Source of the DNA: Bacteroidetes bacterium UBA1947
GTDB lineage: Bacteria > Bacteroidota > Bacteroidia > Chitinophagales > Chitinophagaceae
Direction of reading: 5' to 3'
DNA: 64,000 nucleotides
Assembly (NCBI GenBank): GCA_002336915.1
Contig: DDET01000038.1
Coordinates: 91,182 to 155,181, forward strand
The translations under genes and the position numbers were made by a program. A model generated the notes under the pieces. It was not told the origin of the DNA. It was given only the letters and a program-made list of their open reading frames with translations, and made no database searches. Position 1 is the first letter of the stretch; every line of letters starts with the position of its first letter. Shown here piece by piece: positions 33,483 through 41,710 of this stretch.

Positions 33483-34475
33483 ATGCCGGTACGCATCCAG
33501 CGATACATTGCCATACTATCCGTTTTCCTCTTTTTCGGGAAGCTGCTGGCATGGTACATGACACATTCTGTATCCATACTTACAGATGCGATGGAAAGTA
33601 CTGTCAATGTCATCACCGGCTTTATAGGCCTGTATAGTGTCTTGCTGGCGGCCCGTCCCCGCGATACCAATCATCCTTACGGGCATGGCAAGGCTGAGTT
33701 TATTTCAGCTGCCGTGGAGGGCGCGCTGATCATGGTGGCGGGCTTGTTTATCGTTTACGAGGCGATAGCCCAGTTGCTGGAGCCACAGCCCTTACACAAG
33801 TTAAGTGCAGGTATACTCATCACCCTGGCCGCCGGGCTTGTCAACTTCTTTTATGGCACTTATGCCGTAAGGATGGGAAAAAAGCACCGCTCGATGACAG
33901 TTGAGGCGGCAGGCAAACACTTACTCTCAGATGCCTACTCAACCCTGGCCATCGTAGTAGGTCTTTCTGTCCTGCTCTTCACGGGCTGGCAGTGGATGGA
34001 TAGCCTGGTAGCGCTTTGCTTTTCCGTGATCATTTTTGTTAGTGGTTACAGGGTACTGCGTCGCTCCCTTGCAGGTATTATGGATGAGGCTGACGAGGTA
34101 TTACTTACCCAGGTAATTGACGTACTGCAGTCCAACCGCAAAGATGCATGGATAGATCTCCACAACCTGCGTGTGATACAATACGGCGAGGTAATGCATA
34201 TTGATGCACACTTGACCTTACCTTGGTACTATCGCGTAGCCGATGCCGAGAAAGAGATACATGGCCTCGAGGATATGATAAAAGGGCACTTCAAAAATAG
34301 GGTAGAGCTCTTCATTCACATAGATGCCTGCATGCCCTACTCCTGCAAGTTATGTGCCCTGGCCAATTGTCCCGTGCGGCAGGAGGCCTTCCGGCACCAG
34401 GTAATGTGGACCATGGACAATGTCTGGGCCGACGAGAAACACGGTAAGACGCCGGAAGCCAAAGATCAGAGTTAG
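33483..34475 (+). CDS. Cation diffusion facilitator transporter
   Basis: The 330-residue protein has about six membrane helices (10-205) with the metal-site motifs TDAMESTVN and NHPYGHGKAEFIS in the first half and LLSDAYST in the fifth helix. A cytoplasmic C-terminal domain (about 210-300) follows, then a cysteine-rich tail CMPYSCKLCALANCPVRQ. The family exports divalent metals such as Zn, Co or Fe in exchange for protons. The Cys-rich tail could bind metal. It follows FKBP by 5 bp; its stop overlaps rnhA by 4 bp (TTAG). Confidence 0.9.
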   Translation: MPVRIQRYIAILSVFLFFGKLLAWYMTHSVSILTDAMESTVNVITGFIGLYSVLLAARPRDTNHPYGHGKAEFISAAVEGALIMVAGLFIVYEAIAQLLEPQPLHKLSAGILITLAAGLVNFFYGTYAVRMGKKHRSMTVEAAGKHLLSDAYSTLAIVVGLSVLLFTGWQWMDSLVALCFSVIIFVSGYRVLRRSLAGIMDEADEVLLTQVIDVLQSNRKDAWIDLHNLRVIQYGEVMHIDAHLTLPWYYRVADAEKEIHGLEDMIKGHFKNRVELFIHIDACMPYSCKLCALANCPVRQEAFRHQVMWTMDNVWADEKHGKTPEAKDQS

Positions 34476-34945
34476 AGCAGGGTTTCTCCTGCATCATTTT
34501 CGTAGCCCTCATCTATCAGCCAGTTGCCGCTATCGGCTGCGGCTGTAGCCAGTTGGTCGCAGCGGTTGTTCCACTGGTTATTGGCATGGCCCTTCACCCA
34601 TATGAACTTCACCTTGTGTTTTTTATGGTAGATCAGGTATTGCATCCAGAGGTCAGCGTTCTTCTTGTCCTTAAAGCCTTTTTTTACCCAGTTATGCACC
34701 CAGCCCTGCTCCACTGCATTGACTACGTAAGAGGAGTCTGTATAGATCACTATATCCAGTCCCTCCCGGGTAAGGCTTTTCAAGGCTACGACCACAGCCA
34801 TAAGCTCCATGCGGTTATTGGTAGTACGCTTATAGCCCTGCGATAGCTCCTTAATGGTCTTCCCCCATTGCATCACGATGCCATAGCCTCCCGGTCCGGG
34901 ATTGCCACGCGAAGAGCCGTCTGTATATATCACCAGTTGAGACAT
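34472..34945 (-). CDS. rnhA: Ribonuclease HI
   Basis: This 157-residue enzyme cuts the RNA strand of RNA-DNA hybrids. The catalytic acids are visible in YTDGSSRGNPGPGGYG (Asp near residue 8), NNRMELMAVV (Glu near 48), YTDSSYVVNAV (Asp near 71) and the C-terminal NNRCDQLATAAA (Asp near 133). The length is the usual single-domain size. It is convergent with the efflux gene and divergent from mqnA, whose promoter starts about 78 bp away. Confidence 0.95.
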   Translation of the reverse strand: MSQLVIYTDGSSRGNPGPGGYGIVMQWGKTIKELSQGYKRTTNNRMELMAVVVALKSLTREGLDIVIYTDSSYVVNAVEQGWVHNWVKKGFKDKKNADLWMQYLIYHKKHKVKFIWVKGHANNQWNNRCDQLATAAADSGNWLIDEGYENDAGETLL

Positions 34946-35022
34946 GTCAAAATTTTACTACCTGTTCGTTCATTCTTACTCCCTGCTCACAGGGCAATAT
35001 TACCATGTTATTTCATTAGCTC

Positions 35023-35052
35023 TTGGAGGTAATTTGCCGGTACTTATCTTTG
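35023..35052 (+). promoter_or_regulatory. Promoter of mqnA
   Basis: TTG (35023-35025) and TATCTTTG (35045-35052) are 19 bp apart. This places the start of transcription near 35059, downstream of the apparent long reading-frame start and just ahead of the TTG at 35070. Confidence 0.55.
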
Positions 35053-35069
35053 CCCTCAAAAATAGACTG

Positions 35070-35828
35070 TTGGAAGCCAAAATAAAAGTTGCCGCTGTAA
35101 GTTATTTGAACACGAAACCATTGCTATATGGAATAGAGCGCAGCGAGGTAATGAATGATATGGAGCTGCTGCTGGATTACCCCTCCAAACTGGCAGAACG
35201 GCTGGCAAACAACGAAATAGATATGGCCCTGCTGCCGGTAGCAGCTATGCCGGGCGTAGAAGGCGCGAGGATAGTGAGCGATTATGGTATAGCCTCCGAT
35301 GGTAATGTGGCTTCTGTCGCTATTTTTAGCATGGTACCAATGGAACAGATAAAGACAGTTTACCTTGATTATCAGTCACGTACCTCGGTAAGGCTAGCCG
35401 AGCTGTTACTGGAAAAGTACTGGAAGAAAAAGGTAGTGTTTAAGTCCGCTCCGGAGAACTACATAGAGTACATAAACGGCAGTACTGCCGGGGTCATTAT
35501 TGGCGACAGGGCACTGAAACAATTTACCAATTTCGAATATGTCTATGACCTGGCCACAGCCTGGAAAGAGTTCACAGGCCTCGACTTCACCTTTGCTGCC
35601 TGGGTAGCAAATAAGGATCTGCCTGCCGGCTTCCTCAAAGCCTTCAATGAAGCAAACGGCGAGGGTTTGAAGCACCTGGATGAGGTTATAGCCGAAAACG
35701 ACTTCCCGTACTACGACCTCAGAACCTACTATACCGAAAATATCAAATACAAGCTGGATGAACAGAAGATCAAAGGGATGAATAAGTTCCTGGAAATGAT
35801 AGCCTTAGAACATAAGGTTTTATTATAG
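35070..35828 (+). CDS. mqnA: Chorismate dehydratase MqnA (futalosine pathway)
   Basis: MqnA turns chorismate into 3-enolpyruvoylbenzoate, the first step of the futalosine menaquinone route. The fold is like periplasmic-binding proteins: KIKVAAVSYLNTKPLLYGIE, then NNEIDMALLPVAAM, IASDGNVASVAIFS, YLDYQSRTSVRLAELLL and FTGLDFTFAAWVA. The frame opens at 34944, but I choose TTG at 35070 (252 residues): it is the family-like N-terminus and a promoter lies between the two. Other mqn genes are not in the window. Confidence 0.85.
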   Translation: MEAKIKVAAVSYLNTKPLLYGIERSEVMNDMELLLDYPSKLAERLANNEIDMALLPVAAMPGVEGARIVSDYGIASDGNVASVAIFSMVPMEQIKTVYLDYQSRTSVRLAELLLEKYWKKKVVFKSAPENYIEYINGSTAGVIIGDRALKQFTNFEYVYDLATAWKEFTGLDFTFAAWVANKDLPAGFLKAFNEANGEGLKHLDEVIAENDFPYYDLRTYYTENIKYKLDEQKIKGMNKFLEMIALEHKVLL

Positions 35829-35882
35829 CAGTATACTGCAGAGCTTAATATCATTTTATACCTTTGGGGCACAATTTTCAAT

Positions 35883-36740
35883 ATGCCGTCTAGCATAACA
35901 CTTGTTGAATGTCCGCGCGATGCGATGCAAGGCTGGAAACACATCATTCCTACCGAACAGAAAATAAAATACCTGGATGCCTTACTGAAGGTTGGCTTTG
36001 ATGTACTGGACTTTGGTTCTTTTGTATCAGCCAAAGCCATCCCACAAATGGCCGATACTAAAGAGGTAATACCCCGGCTGGACTTGAGTAATACAAAGAC
36101 CAAGTTGCTGGGCATAATAGCCAATACAAGGGGAGCAGAGGATGCAGTACAGTATGATGAAGTGAGCTACTTAGGTTTTCCCTTCTCTATATCAGAGACC
36201 TTCCAGTTAAGGAACACAAATAAGACAATCGCCGAGTCATTGACGCAGGTGGAAGAGATACAAAACCTTTGTGTGCAGAAGGGTAAAGAGCTGGTGATAT
36301 ATATATCCATGGGCTTTGGTAATCCCTACGGTGATCCTTATAGCGCTGAGGTTGCAATAGATTGGGTAGGCAAATTGGTAAAGCTTGGTGTAAAGACTTT
36401 CGCAATGTCGGACACTGTAGGTGTAGCCAAGCCTGAAAATATAGAGTACATTTTCAAAAGCCTGGTACCTGAGTTTAAGGGTGTTGACATCGGCGCACAC
36501 TTTCATTCCACGCCCGACACACGCGATGAAAAGATACAGGCTGCCTACGATAATGGCTGTCGTCGTTTTGACAGTGCGATAAAGGGAATAGGCGGTTGCC
36601 CGATGGCGAAGGATGAACTGGTGGGCAATATGGCAACCGAAAATATTGTAGATTGGTGCGAAAGGAATAAAATAGAACTGCAGATAAATAAAGAAGCCTT
36701 CATGGACGCCATGCTCATAGCCGGCGGAATATTTATGTAA
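35883..36740 (+). CDS. Hydroxymethylglutaryl-CoA lyase
   Basis: The 285-residue enzyme splits HMG-CoA to acetoacetate and acetyl-CoA in leucine breakdown. The HMGL-like TIM barrel shows LVECPRDAMQGWKHIIPTEQ, FDVLDFGSFVSAKAIPQMAD, YISMGFGNPYGDPY, AMSDTVGVAKPENI, and IGAHFHSTPDTRDEKI. The loop GIGGCPMAKDELVGN holds the conserved cysteine and fits the lyase subgroup rather than citramalate synthases. The -7-like TACCTTTG is at 35859-35866, giving a short leader. It seems to head a run with panB and the YggS gene. Confidence 0.88.
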   Translation: MPSSITLVECPRDAMQGWKHIIPTEQKIKYLDALLKVGFDVLDFGSFVSAKAIPQMADTKEVIPRLDLSNTKTKLLGIIANTRGAEDAVQYDEVSYLGFPFSISETFQLRNTNKTIAESLTQVEEIQNLCVQKGKELVIYISMGFGNPYGDPYSAEVAIDWVGKLVKLGVKTFAMSDTVGVAKPENIEYIFKSLVPEFKGVDIGAHFHSTPDTRDEKIQAAYDNGCRRFDSAIKGIGGCPMAKDELVGNMATENIVDWCERNKIELQINKEAFMDAMLIAGGIFM

Positions 36741-36784
36741 GGCGGCTTTTTTGAATTTTTAATTTTGACTTTTGAATTGTTCTT

Positions 36785-37600
36785 ATGTCAACACATAGCG
36801 AAATAAAGAGGGTTACTACACGCACATTGCTGTCCATGAAGGAACATGGTGAAAAGATCAGTATGCTTACTGCCTACGATTTTTCTATGGCACGCATATT
36901 CGATGATGCAGGTATTGATGTGCTGCTTGTGGGTGACTCTGCATCGAACGTAATGGCGGGTCATGAAACTACATTGCCCATCACACTCGACCAGATGATA
37001 TACCATGCTCAAAGCGTGGTAAGGGCGGCAAAACGATGCCTCATCGTTGTTGACCTTCCTTTCGGTAGTTACCAGGGCAATAGCAAAGAAGCGCTGAATA
37101 CATCCATACGCATCATGAAAGAGACCGGGGCACATGCTATAAAACTGGAGGGTGGGGAAGAAGTAGCCGAATCAATAAAACGTATAGTAGGCGCCGGTGT
37201 GCCTGTTATGGGCCATTTGGGTCTTACACCACAGTCCATATATAAGTTCGGCACCTATGCTGTGCGTGCAAAAGAAGAAGAGGAAGCGGAGATACTATTA
37301 GATAATGCGCGAATATTGGAAGACTCAGGCTGCTTTGCATTGGTACTGGAAAAAATACCCGCCTCGCTTGGCAAGCAGGTTGCTGAGATGGTGAAGATAC
37401 CGGTAATAGGTATTGGCGCAGGCATGCATGTGGATGGACAGGTATTGGTGATGCATGATATGCTGGGTATAACCAAAGATTTTTCGCCACGCTTCCTGCG
37501 CAGGTACCTCAGCCTTTACGATGAGATAAAAGATGCCACAGGCCGCTTCATCAGCGATGTAAAGAGCAAAGACTTCCCCAACGAAAAAGAACAATACTGA
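36785..37600 (+). CDS. panB: 3-methyl-2-oxobutanoate hydroxymethyltransferase
   Basis: PanB adds a hydroxymethyl group from methylenetetrahydrofolate to ketoisovalerate, the first step toward pantothenate. The 271-residue barrel shows MLTAYDFSMARIFDDAGID, VLLVGDSASNVMAGHETTLPIT, VVDLPFGSYQGN, AHAIKLEGGEE, PVMGHLGLTPQS and IGIGAGMHVDGQVLVMHDML. The length is normal. It lies 44 bp after the HMG-CoA lyase gene and 3 bp before the YggS gene. Confidence 0.95.
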   Translation: MSTHSEIKRVTTRTLLSMKEHGEKISMLTAYDFSMARIFDDAGIDVLLVGDSASNVMAGHETTLPITLDQMIYHAQSVVRAAKRCLIVVDLPFGSYQGNSKEALNTSIRIMKETGAHAIKLEGGEEVAESIKRIVGAGVPVMGHLGLTPQSIYKFGTYAVRAKEEEEAEILLDNARILEDSGCFALVLEKIPASLGKQVAEMVKIPVIGIGAGMHVDGQVLVMHDMLGITKDFSPRFLRRYLSLYDEIKDATGRFISDVKSKDFPNEKEQY

Positions 37601-37603
37601 TTA

Positions 37604-38284
37604 ATGGTAAATACTATTGCATGGCAAGAGCTGCGCGATGAGTGCGCCCAAAAAGGCGTGACGCTTGTCGCGGTATCAAAGACCAAACCTGTTGCCGATA
37701 TTGAGGAGATGTACAAACTAGGACAGCGCGATTTTGGTGAGAACTATGTGCAGGAACTGGTAGAGAAGCATGAACAATTACCCATAGATATACGCTGGCA
37801 TTACATAGGCCATTTGCAAAGTAACAAGGTTAGATACATAGCCCCATTCGTACATCTCATTCATGCAGTAGACAGTTTCAAGCTATTTATTGAGATAAAC
37901 AAACAAGCGTTAAAGAATAACCGCGTCATAGATGTGCTGCTGCAAATGCATATAGCAGATGAGGAAACGAAGTTCGGGATGGATGAGCGCGATATTGTTG
38001 AGTTCTTTGAATATTACAATGCGCAGAAAGAACAACTACAAAACGTACGCATCTGCGGCTTGATGGGTATGGCTACCAATACAGATAATGAACAGACCAT
38101 ACGTGCCGAATTCAGCAAGCTGCACAACATGTTCAAAACATTACAGGGATCAGAGTTCTTAGGCAAAACATATTTCAACACCTGCTCCATTGGCATGAGC
38201 AGCGACTACAAAATAGCTGTAGAAGAGGGGGGAAATATGATACGCGTAGGCAGCCTGCTGTTTGGTGAGCGCGAATACAATTAA
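37604..38284 (+). CDS. YggS/PLPBP family pyridoxal phosphate-binding protein
   Basis: The 226-residue protein matches the YggS family, which buffers pyridoxal phosphate and affects amino-acid and vitamin B6 balance. Visible are LVAVSKTKPVADIEEMYKLG with the PLP lysine (near residue 27), FGENYVQELVEKHE, IRWHYIGHLQSNKV, and CSIGMSSDYKIAVEEGGNMIRVGSLLFG. It follows panB by 3 bp, so it is probably cotranscribed. Its stop overlaps the convergent MFS gene stop by 4 bp (TTAA). Confidence 0.93.
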   Translation: MVNTIAWQELRDECAQKGVTLVAVSKTKPVADIEEMYKLGQRDFGENYVQELVEKHEQLPIDIRWHYIGHLQSNKVRYIAPFVHLIHAVDSFKLFIEINKQALKNNRVIDVLLQMHIADEETKFGMDERDIVEFFEYYNAQKEQLQNVRICGLMGMATNTDNEQTIRAEFSKLHNMFKTLQGSEFLGKTYFNTCSIGMSSDYKIAVEEGGNMIRVGSLLFGEREYN

Positions 38285-39486
38285 CGATCTGTGGCTCTCT
38301 GCAGCCATTTAAAGCCTATTGCAGCCGCCAGCGTTAGTCCGCCAATGAACCACCAAAGCGTAGCAAAGCCATATTTCTCAGCTATCTGTCCGCCCGTACC
38401 GGGGCCAAGTACTTGCGCAGTAGACCATGCTATTGTGTATAGGCCTGCATACTGTCCCCTGTTATGAGACTGGGCCCTGCTCACCCAATAAGAGTTCATA
38501 AAGGGCATAGACAAGATCTCGCCAAAGGTTACAATGAGCATTGATATAATAGCAAGTGAACCCACGTGCGGTAGCAAGTTGAATGCTATGTAGGAGCATG
38601 CAACCAGCACGGTGCCGATAGTTATGTAGTACAGGTTTTTCCTCTTCCCCTCAAGGTTATGAATGATCACCATCTCGATCAGGGCAATAAGCACGCCATT
38701 CGCAGCCATCACCATTCCAATATGAAAGGGTGACAAGTGCAGCTCCTGCCTGTAAAATACCGGCATAGTTGTGAACAACTGGAAGAAGCAATAGGCATAG
38801 ATCATAGTAAGGAAAATGAAGACGAGGTACGCTTTATCCTTGTATGCAGAATGGGATCTGTCAATTACTTTTTGCTCATGCTTCTTTGGCGTTGCATCGT
38901 TTCGTGTTGGTGAAAGTACTGCAAGCAGTAACATAGCAGCGCCAATATTGGTGAGCCCATCTATCCAGAATAGCAAGTGAAAATTGTAAGATGCAATGAA
39001 TCCACCTAGTGTCCCTCCGGCTGCCCAACCAAGATTTATAGCAAGACGGTTGAGCGAGTAGGAGCGTGTACGGTTCTCCTCTTTGCTATAGTGCGCTATT
39101 GCTGCAGAGTTGGCAGGGCGGAACGATTCATTGATAAAACTAAGGATAAAAGTGAAGATGCAGATGGCTCTGTAACTTTCCATCTGTCCCAGCACAATGA
39201 ACATAATGCCTCCGCCAATCAAGGCAAATAGCTGCAGGGGGTAAAAGCCTATCCTGTCTGTGATGCGACCACCAACGAGCCCGCCGCATATAGCACCCGC
39301 GCCGAACAACGATAGTATGATACCTGCCATCCCGATCGTGAAATGCCTGCTCTCGGTAAGGTAAATGGTCATGAAAGGCACGACCATAGTGCCGCTCCTG
39401 TTGATAAGCATAACAAGCGACAGCCACCAGGTAGCGGGCGACAAGCCGCTATAGGCGTTCTTATATATGCTTGCTATCTTTTTCAT
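38281..39486 (-). CDS. MFS transporter
   Basis: The start at 39486 (MKKIASIYKNAYSGLSPATWW) gives 401 residues with about twelve membrane helices. The first cytoplasmic loop has GGRITDRIGFYPLQ, an MFS motif A variant. The family exports or imports small molecules by proton coupling; the substrate cannot be read from the sequence, although drug-efflux-type members look alike. It is monocistronic in appearance, convergent with the YggS gene and 69 bp from the next gene in its rear. Confidence 0.85.
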   Translation of the reverse strand: MKKIASIYKNAYSGLSPATWWLSLVMLINRSGTMVVPFMTIYLTESRHFTIGMAGIILSLFGAGAICGGLVGGRITDRIGFYPLQLFALIGGGIMFIVLGQMESYRAICIFTFILSFINESFRPANSAAIAHYSKEENRTRSYSLNRLAINLGWAAGGTLGGFIASYNFHLLFWIDGLTNIGAAMLLLAVLSPTRNDATPKKHEQKVIDRSHSAYKDKAYLVFIFLTMIYAYCFFQLFTTMPVFYRQELHLSPFHIGMVMAANGVLIALIEMVIIHNLEGKRKNLYYITIGTVLVACSYIAFNLLPHVGSLAIISMLIVTFGEILSMPFMNSYWVSRAQSHNRGQYAGLYTIAWSTAQVLGPGTGGQIAEKYGFATLWWFIGGLTLAAAIGFKWLQRATDR

Positions 39487-39554
39487 GGCAGGCAAAAATA
39501 TCGGTATTTATGAGGCTTTCAAAAAGATGTGCCGAACTTATTCTTTATTGGCCC

Positions 39555-41018
39555 TTATTTCTTGCGGAACAGGCAGAATCCGCCGTCAAAAAAACAAGTG
39601 TCTTCTACATACCTTGGTGATAGATATTTCCTGTCCGCGCCTGATATGTAGTAGAAGTCGTAAGTGGTATCATTTTCGATCGGCGCGGCATCGATCCACT
39701 TTATCTCCTCGAAGCGTCCGGGGTATCGTGTACCAGTTTCCTGGGCCATTGGCACGCAAAACAGCCAGTGCACACGCAGGTTTATCTTGCCTGGTTTTCC
39801 TTCACTTTCACGCACTATCCGGTCCAGCACTACCAGGTCATACTTATCAAACCACCATGGCCTTGAGCTGTCAAAATTCAGGTTTTTAAAGAAGTGGAAG
39901 CTTGAAAAAGCTACAATGCCTGCAAAAAGTGTGCAGCTTGCATATTTTAGAACACGTTTGTCAATGTGATTGAGAAAGCTTACCAGCAGCAGTATATACA
40001 AAGTATACATGAATAGTGCGGTCCTATCCTGGATGTATTTGGTGTGCAAAAGCTCATGCTGCATTTTTATACAAACGCAACAAATAACGAGTAAAAGCCA
40101 AAACAGTATTCCGTTTTTTGCTCCCGCGTCAAGCTTCTTTTTTACAAGTAAGTATACCCAATATATACCAATGAGCACAACGCTTGCGGCAACTGCGCAT
40201 GACACAATTAGTAGTGTAAGACTCGCAGGATCATCAATATACAGGGTTTCCTTGATGAGCGACATTATCGTATCTCTGAATAAACCGGTATCACCGCCGT
40301 AAAATAACTGGTCGGCTTTACGAAGCCTTAGTATAGGGCCGGCAATCAATATTGCGAGGATCACCGTTGAAATGCCCAGTGAAAATATCCGCCGGAGATA
40401 CAAAGTCTTGTCCCTGCTTTCCTTGAAAAGGGCGGGTTCGATGATCAGTATGCCGGCCATTGCAAAGTAATAGTAGAGTAAAGTAAAGTTGCTGTATACC
40501 GACAAGATAGCCCCGAAAAAGCATAGGTACAGATACCTGAATTTTTTGCCATCAAGGTGCAGCAGCAGGAAGTATATGCTTGCCGTCATAAAAGCTATAG
40601 ACATGCCGTAGCCACGACTGTAGCCCCAAAACTCGAACTCAAAAGGATTGAGATTCAGCAATACAAAAGTGCCGATCTGCCATAAAGGTTTTTTAAAAAA
40701 CCTGCTGCATAGCAGTGCACAGAATACCAGGAATATTATTTGTGCGCCCAGGCTCCCGATGCGCAGGTAAAAATCATTATCCGCAAAATGCTCTACAAAA
40801 AATTTCCTTACTATTGAATTGAGGATATGGGTATTAGCCGTGGGATGCTCCATGTAGATGAATTCCCAGTATGAAGCATGATAGTGGCTGTGTGGCTCAT
40901 CTTCTGTAAGCGGCACATGAAGTATCCTGAGTACGTTAAATACAATTAATAAGCCTGAAAATGAGGCATAGAAAAGCCAGGTGAGTATTGACGAGGTTTT
41001 TTTGGAGAGTTGCAGCAT
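39555..41018 (-). CDS. Multi-pass membrane protein, GT-C glycosyltransferase-like
   Basis: This 487-residue protein has about ten membrane helices. After the first one comes a loop with LTEDEPHSHYHASYWEFIYMEH, an acidic pair in the place where GT-C enzymes (PMT/ArnT-like, family 39) have their catalytic acid. A soluble tail (about 400-487) lies outside. I do not recognise the exact family; a lipid-linked sugar transferase for the envelope is the best guess. It lies 28 bp after the ABC ATPase gene on the same strand. Confidence 0.6.
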   Translation of the reverse strand: MLQLSKKTSSILTWLFYASFSGLLIVFNVLRILHVPLTEDEPHSHYHASYWEFIYMEHPTANTHILNSIVRKFFVEHFADNDFYLRIGSLGAQIIFLVFCALLCSRFFKKPLWQIGTFVLLNLNPFEFEFWGYSRGYGMSIAFMTASIYFLLLHLDGKKFRYLYLCFFGAILSVYSNFTLLYYYFAMAGILIIEPALFKESRDKTLYLRRIFSLGISTVILAILIAGPILRLRKADQLFYGGDTGLFRDTIMSLIKETLYIDDPASLTLLIVSCAVAASVVLIGIYWVYLLVKKKLDAGAKNGILFWLLLVICCVCIKMQHELLHTKYIQDRTALFMYTLYILLLVSFLNHIDKRVLKYASCTLFAGIVAFSSFHFFKNLNFDSSRPWWFDKYDLVVLDRIVRESEGKPGKINLRVHWLFCVPMAQETGTRYPGRFEEIKWIDAAPIENDTTYDFYYISGADRKYLSPRYVEDTCFFDGGFCLFRKK

Positions 41019-41046
41019 AGCCGGCTATTTTTTAAATATACTATGT

Positions 41047-41664
41047 CTACTTGAATTTGTCAAGGTCGATCTGTTCATGACAAAAGTAATATTCCCTTGC
41101 ATCGTTCGATGCCACAATTACCATCCTGTCTTTTACAAATTGCTCCATCCATTCGCGATATTGGTCTACGCCTTTCTGATCGAGGTTGGTACAGGGTTCA
41201 TCGAGTAACAGTATGGGGGTGTCAGAAAAAATGGCTTGTGCCAGTTTGACCCTTTGCTTCATCCCGGATGAATAGTCGCCGATAGGCTTGTCTGCAGATG
41301 ATTGCAGGCCCGTTAAAGATATGATGCTTTCAATATCAAATCCCTGCATGGGTTTCTTGAAAGAGAAATGGAATGCAAGGAACTCGCGCAGTGTCAACTC
41401 TTCCACTATTTCCATACCGGGGGCACAAAAACTTATTTGCGGGAATACAGTGTTATGATCGGCAACCGCACCATTAATATCAAAAATAACTTTGCCCAGT
41501 GAAGGGGGTTGCATGCCTGCTATGATACGCATGAGTGTGGACTTGCCACTGCCATTAGCACCCAATAAGGCATATGTCCCCGGCGCTGTAAACGTGTAAT
41601 GAATGTCTTTGAATATCCAGTGCCGCTGAAAACGCTTGCTTATATGTTCAAGGGATATCTTCAT
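41047..41664 (-). CDS. ABC transporter ATP-binding protein
   Basis: The 205-residue ATPase has all core motifs: Walker A GANGSGKSTLM (near 34-44), the signature YSSGMKQRVKLAQ, Walker B PILLLDEPCTNLD and a final switch region with ASND in place of the usual histidine motif. No permease gene is next to it. It follows lpxC/fabZ by 46 bp, the position where many Bacteroidota lipid A operons hold lpxA and then an ABC ATPase. A role in envelope lipid export is inference. Confidence 0.88.
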   Translation of the reverse strand: MKISLEHISKRFQRHWIFKDIHYTFTAPGTYALLGANGSGKSTLMRIIAGMQPPSLGKVIFDINGAVADHNTVFPQISFCAPGMEIVEELTLREFLAFHFSFKKPMQGFDIESIISLTGLQSSADKPIGDYSSGMKQRVKLAQAIFSDTPILLLDEPCTNLDQKGVDQYREWMEQFVKDRMVIVASNDAREYYFCHEQIDLDKFK

Positions 41665-41710
41665 TATATCGCCGGGTATATCCCTTATAGATTTAGCCTT
41701 GCCGGTACAA

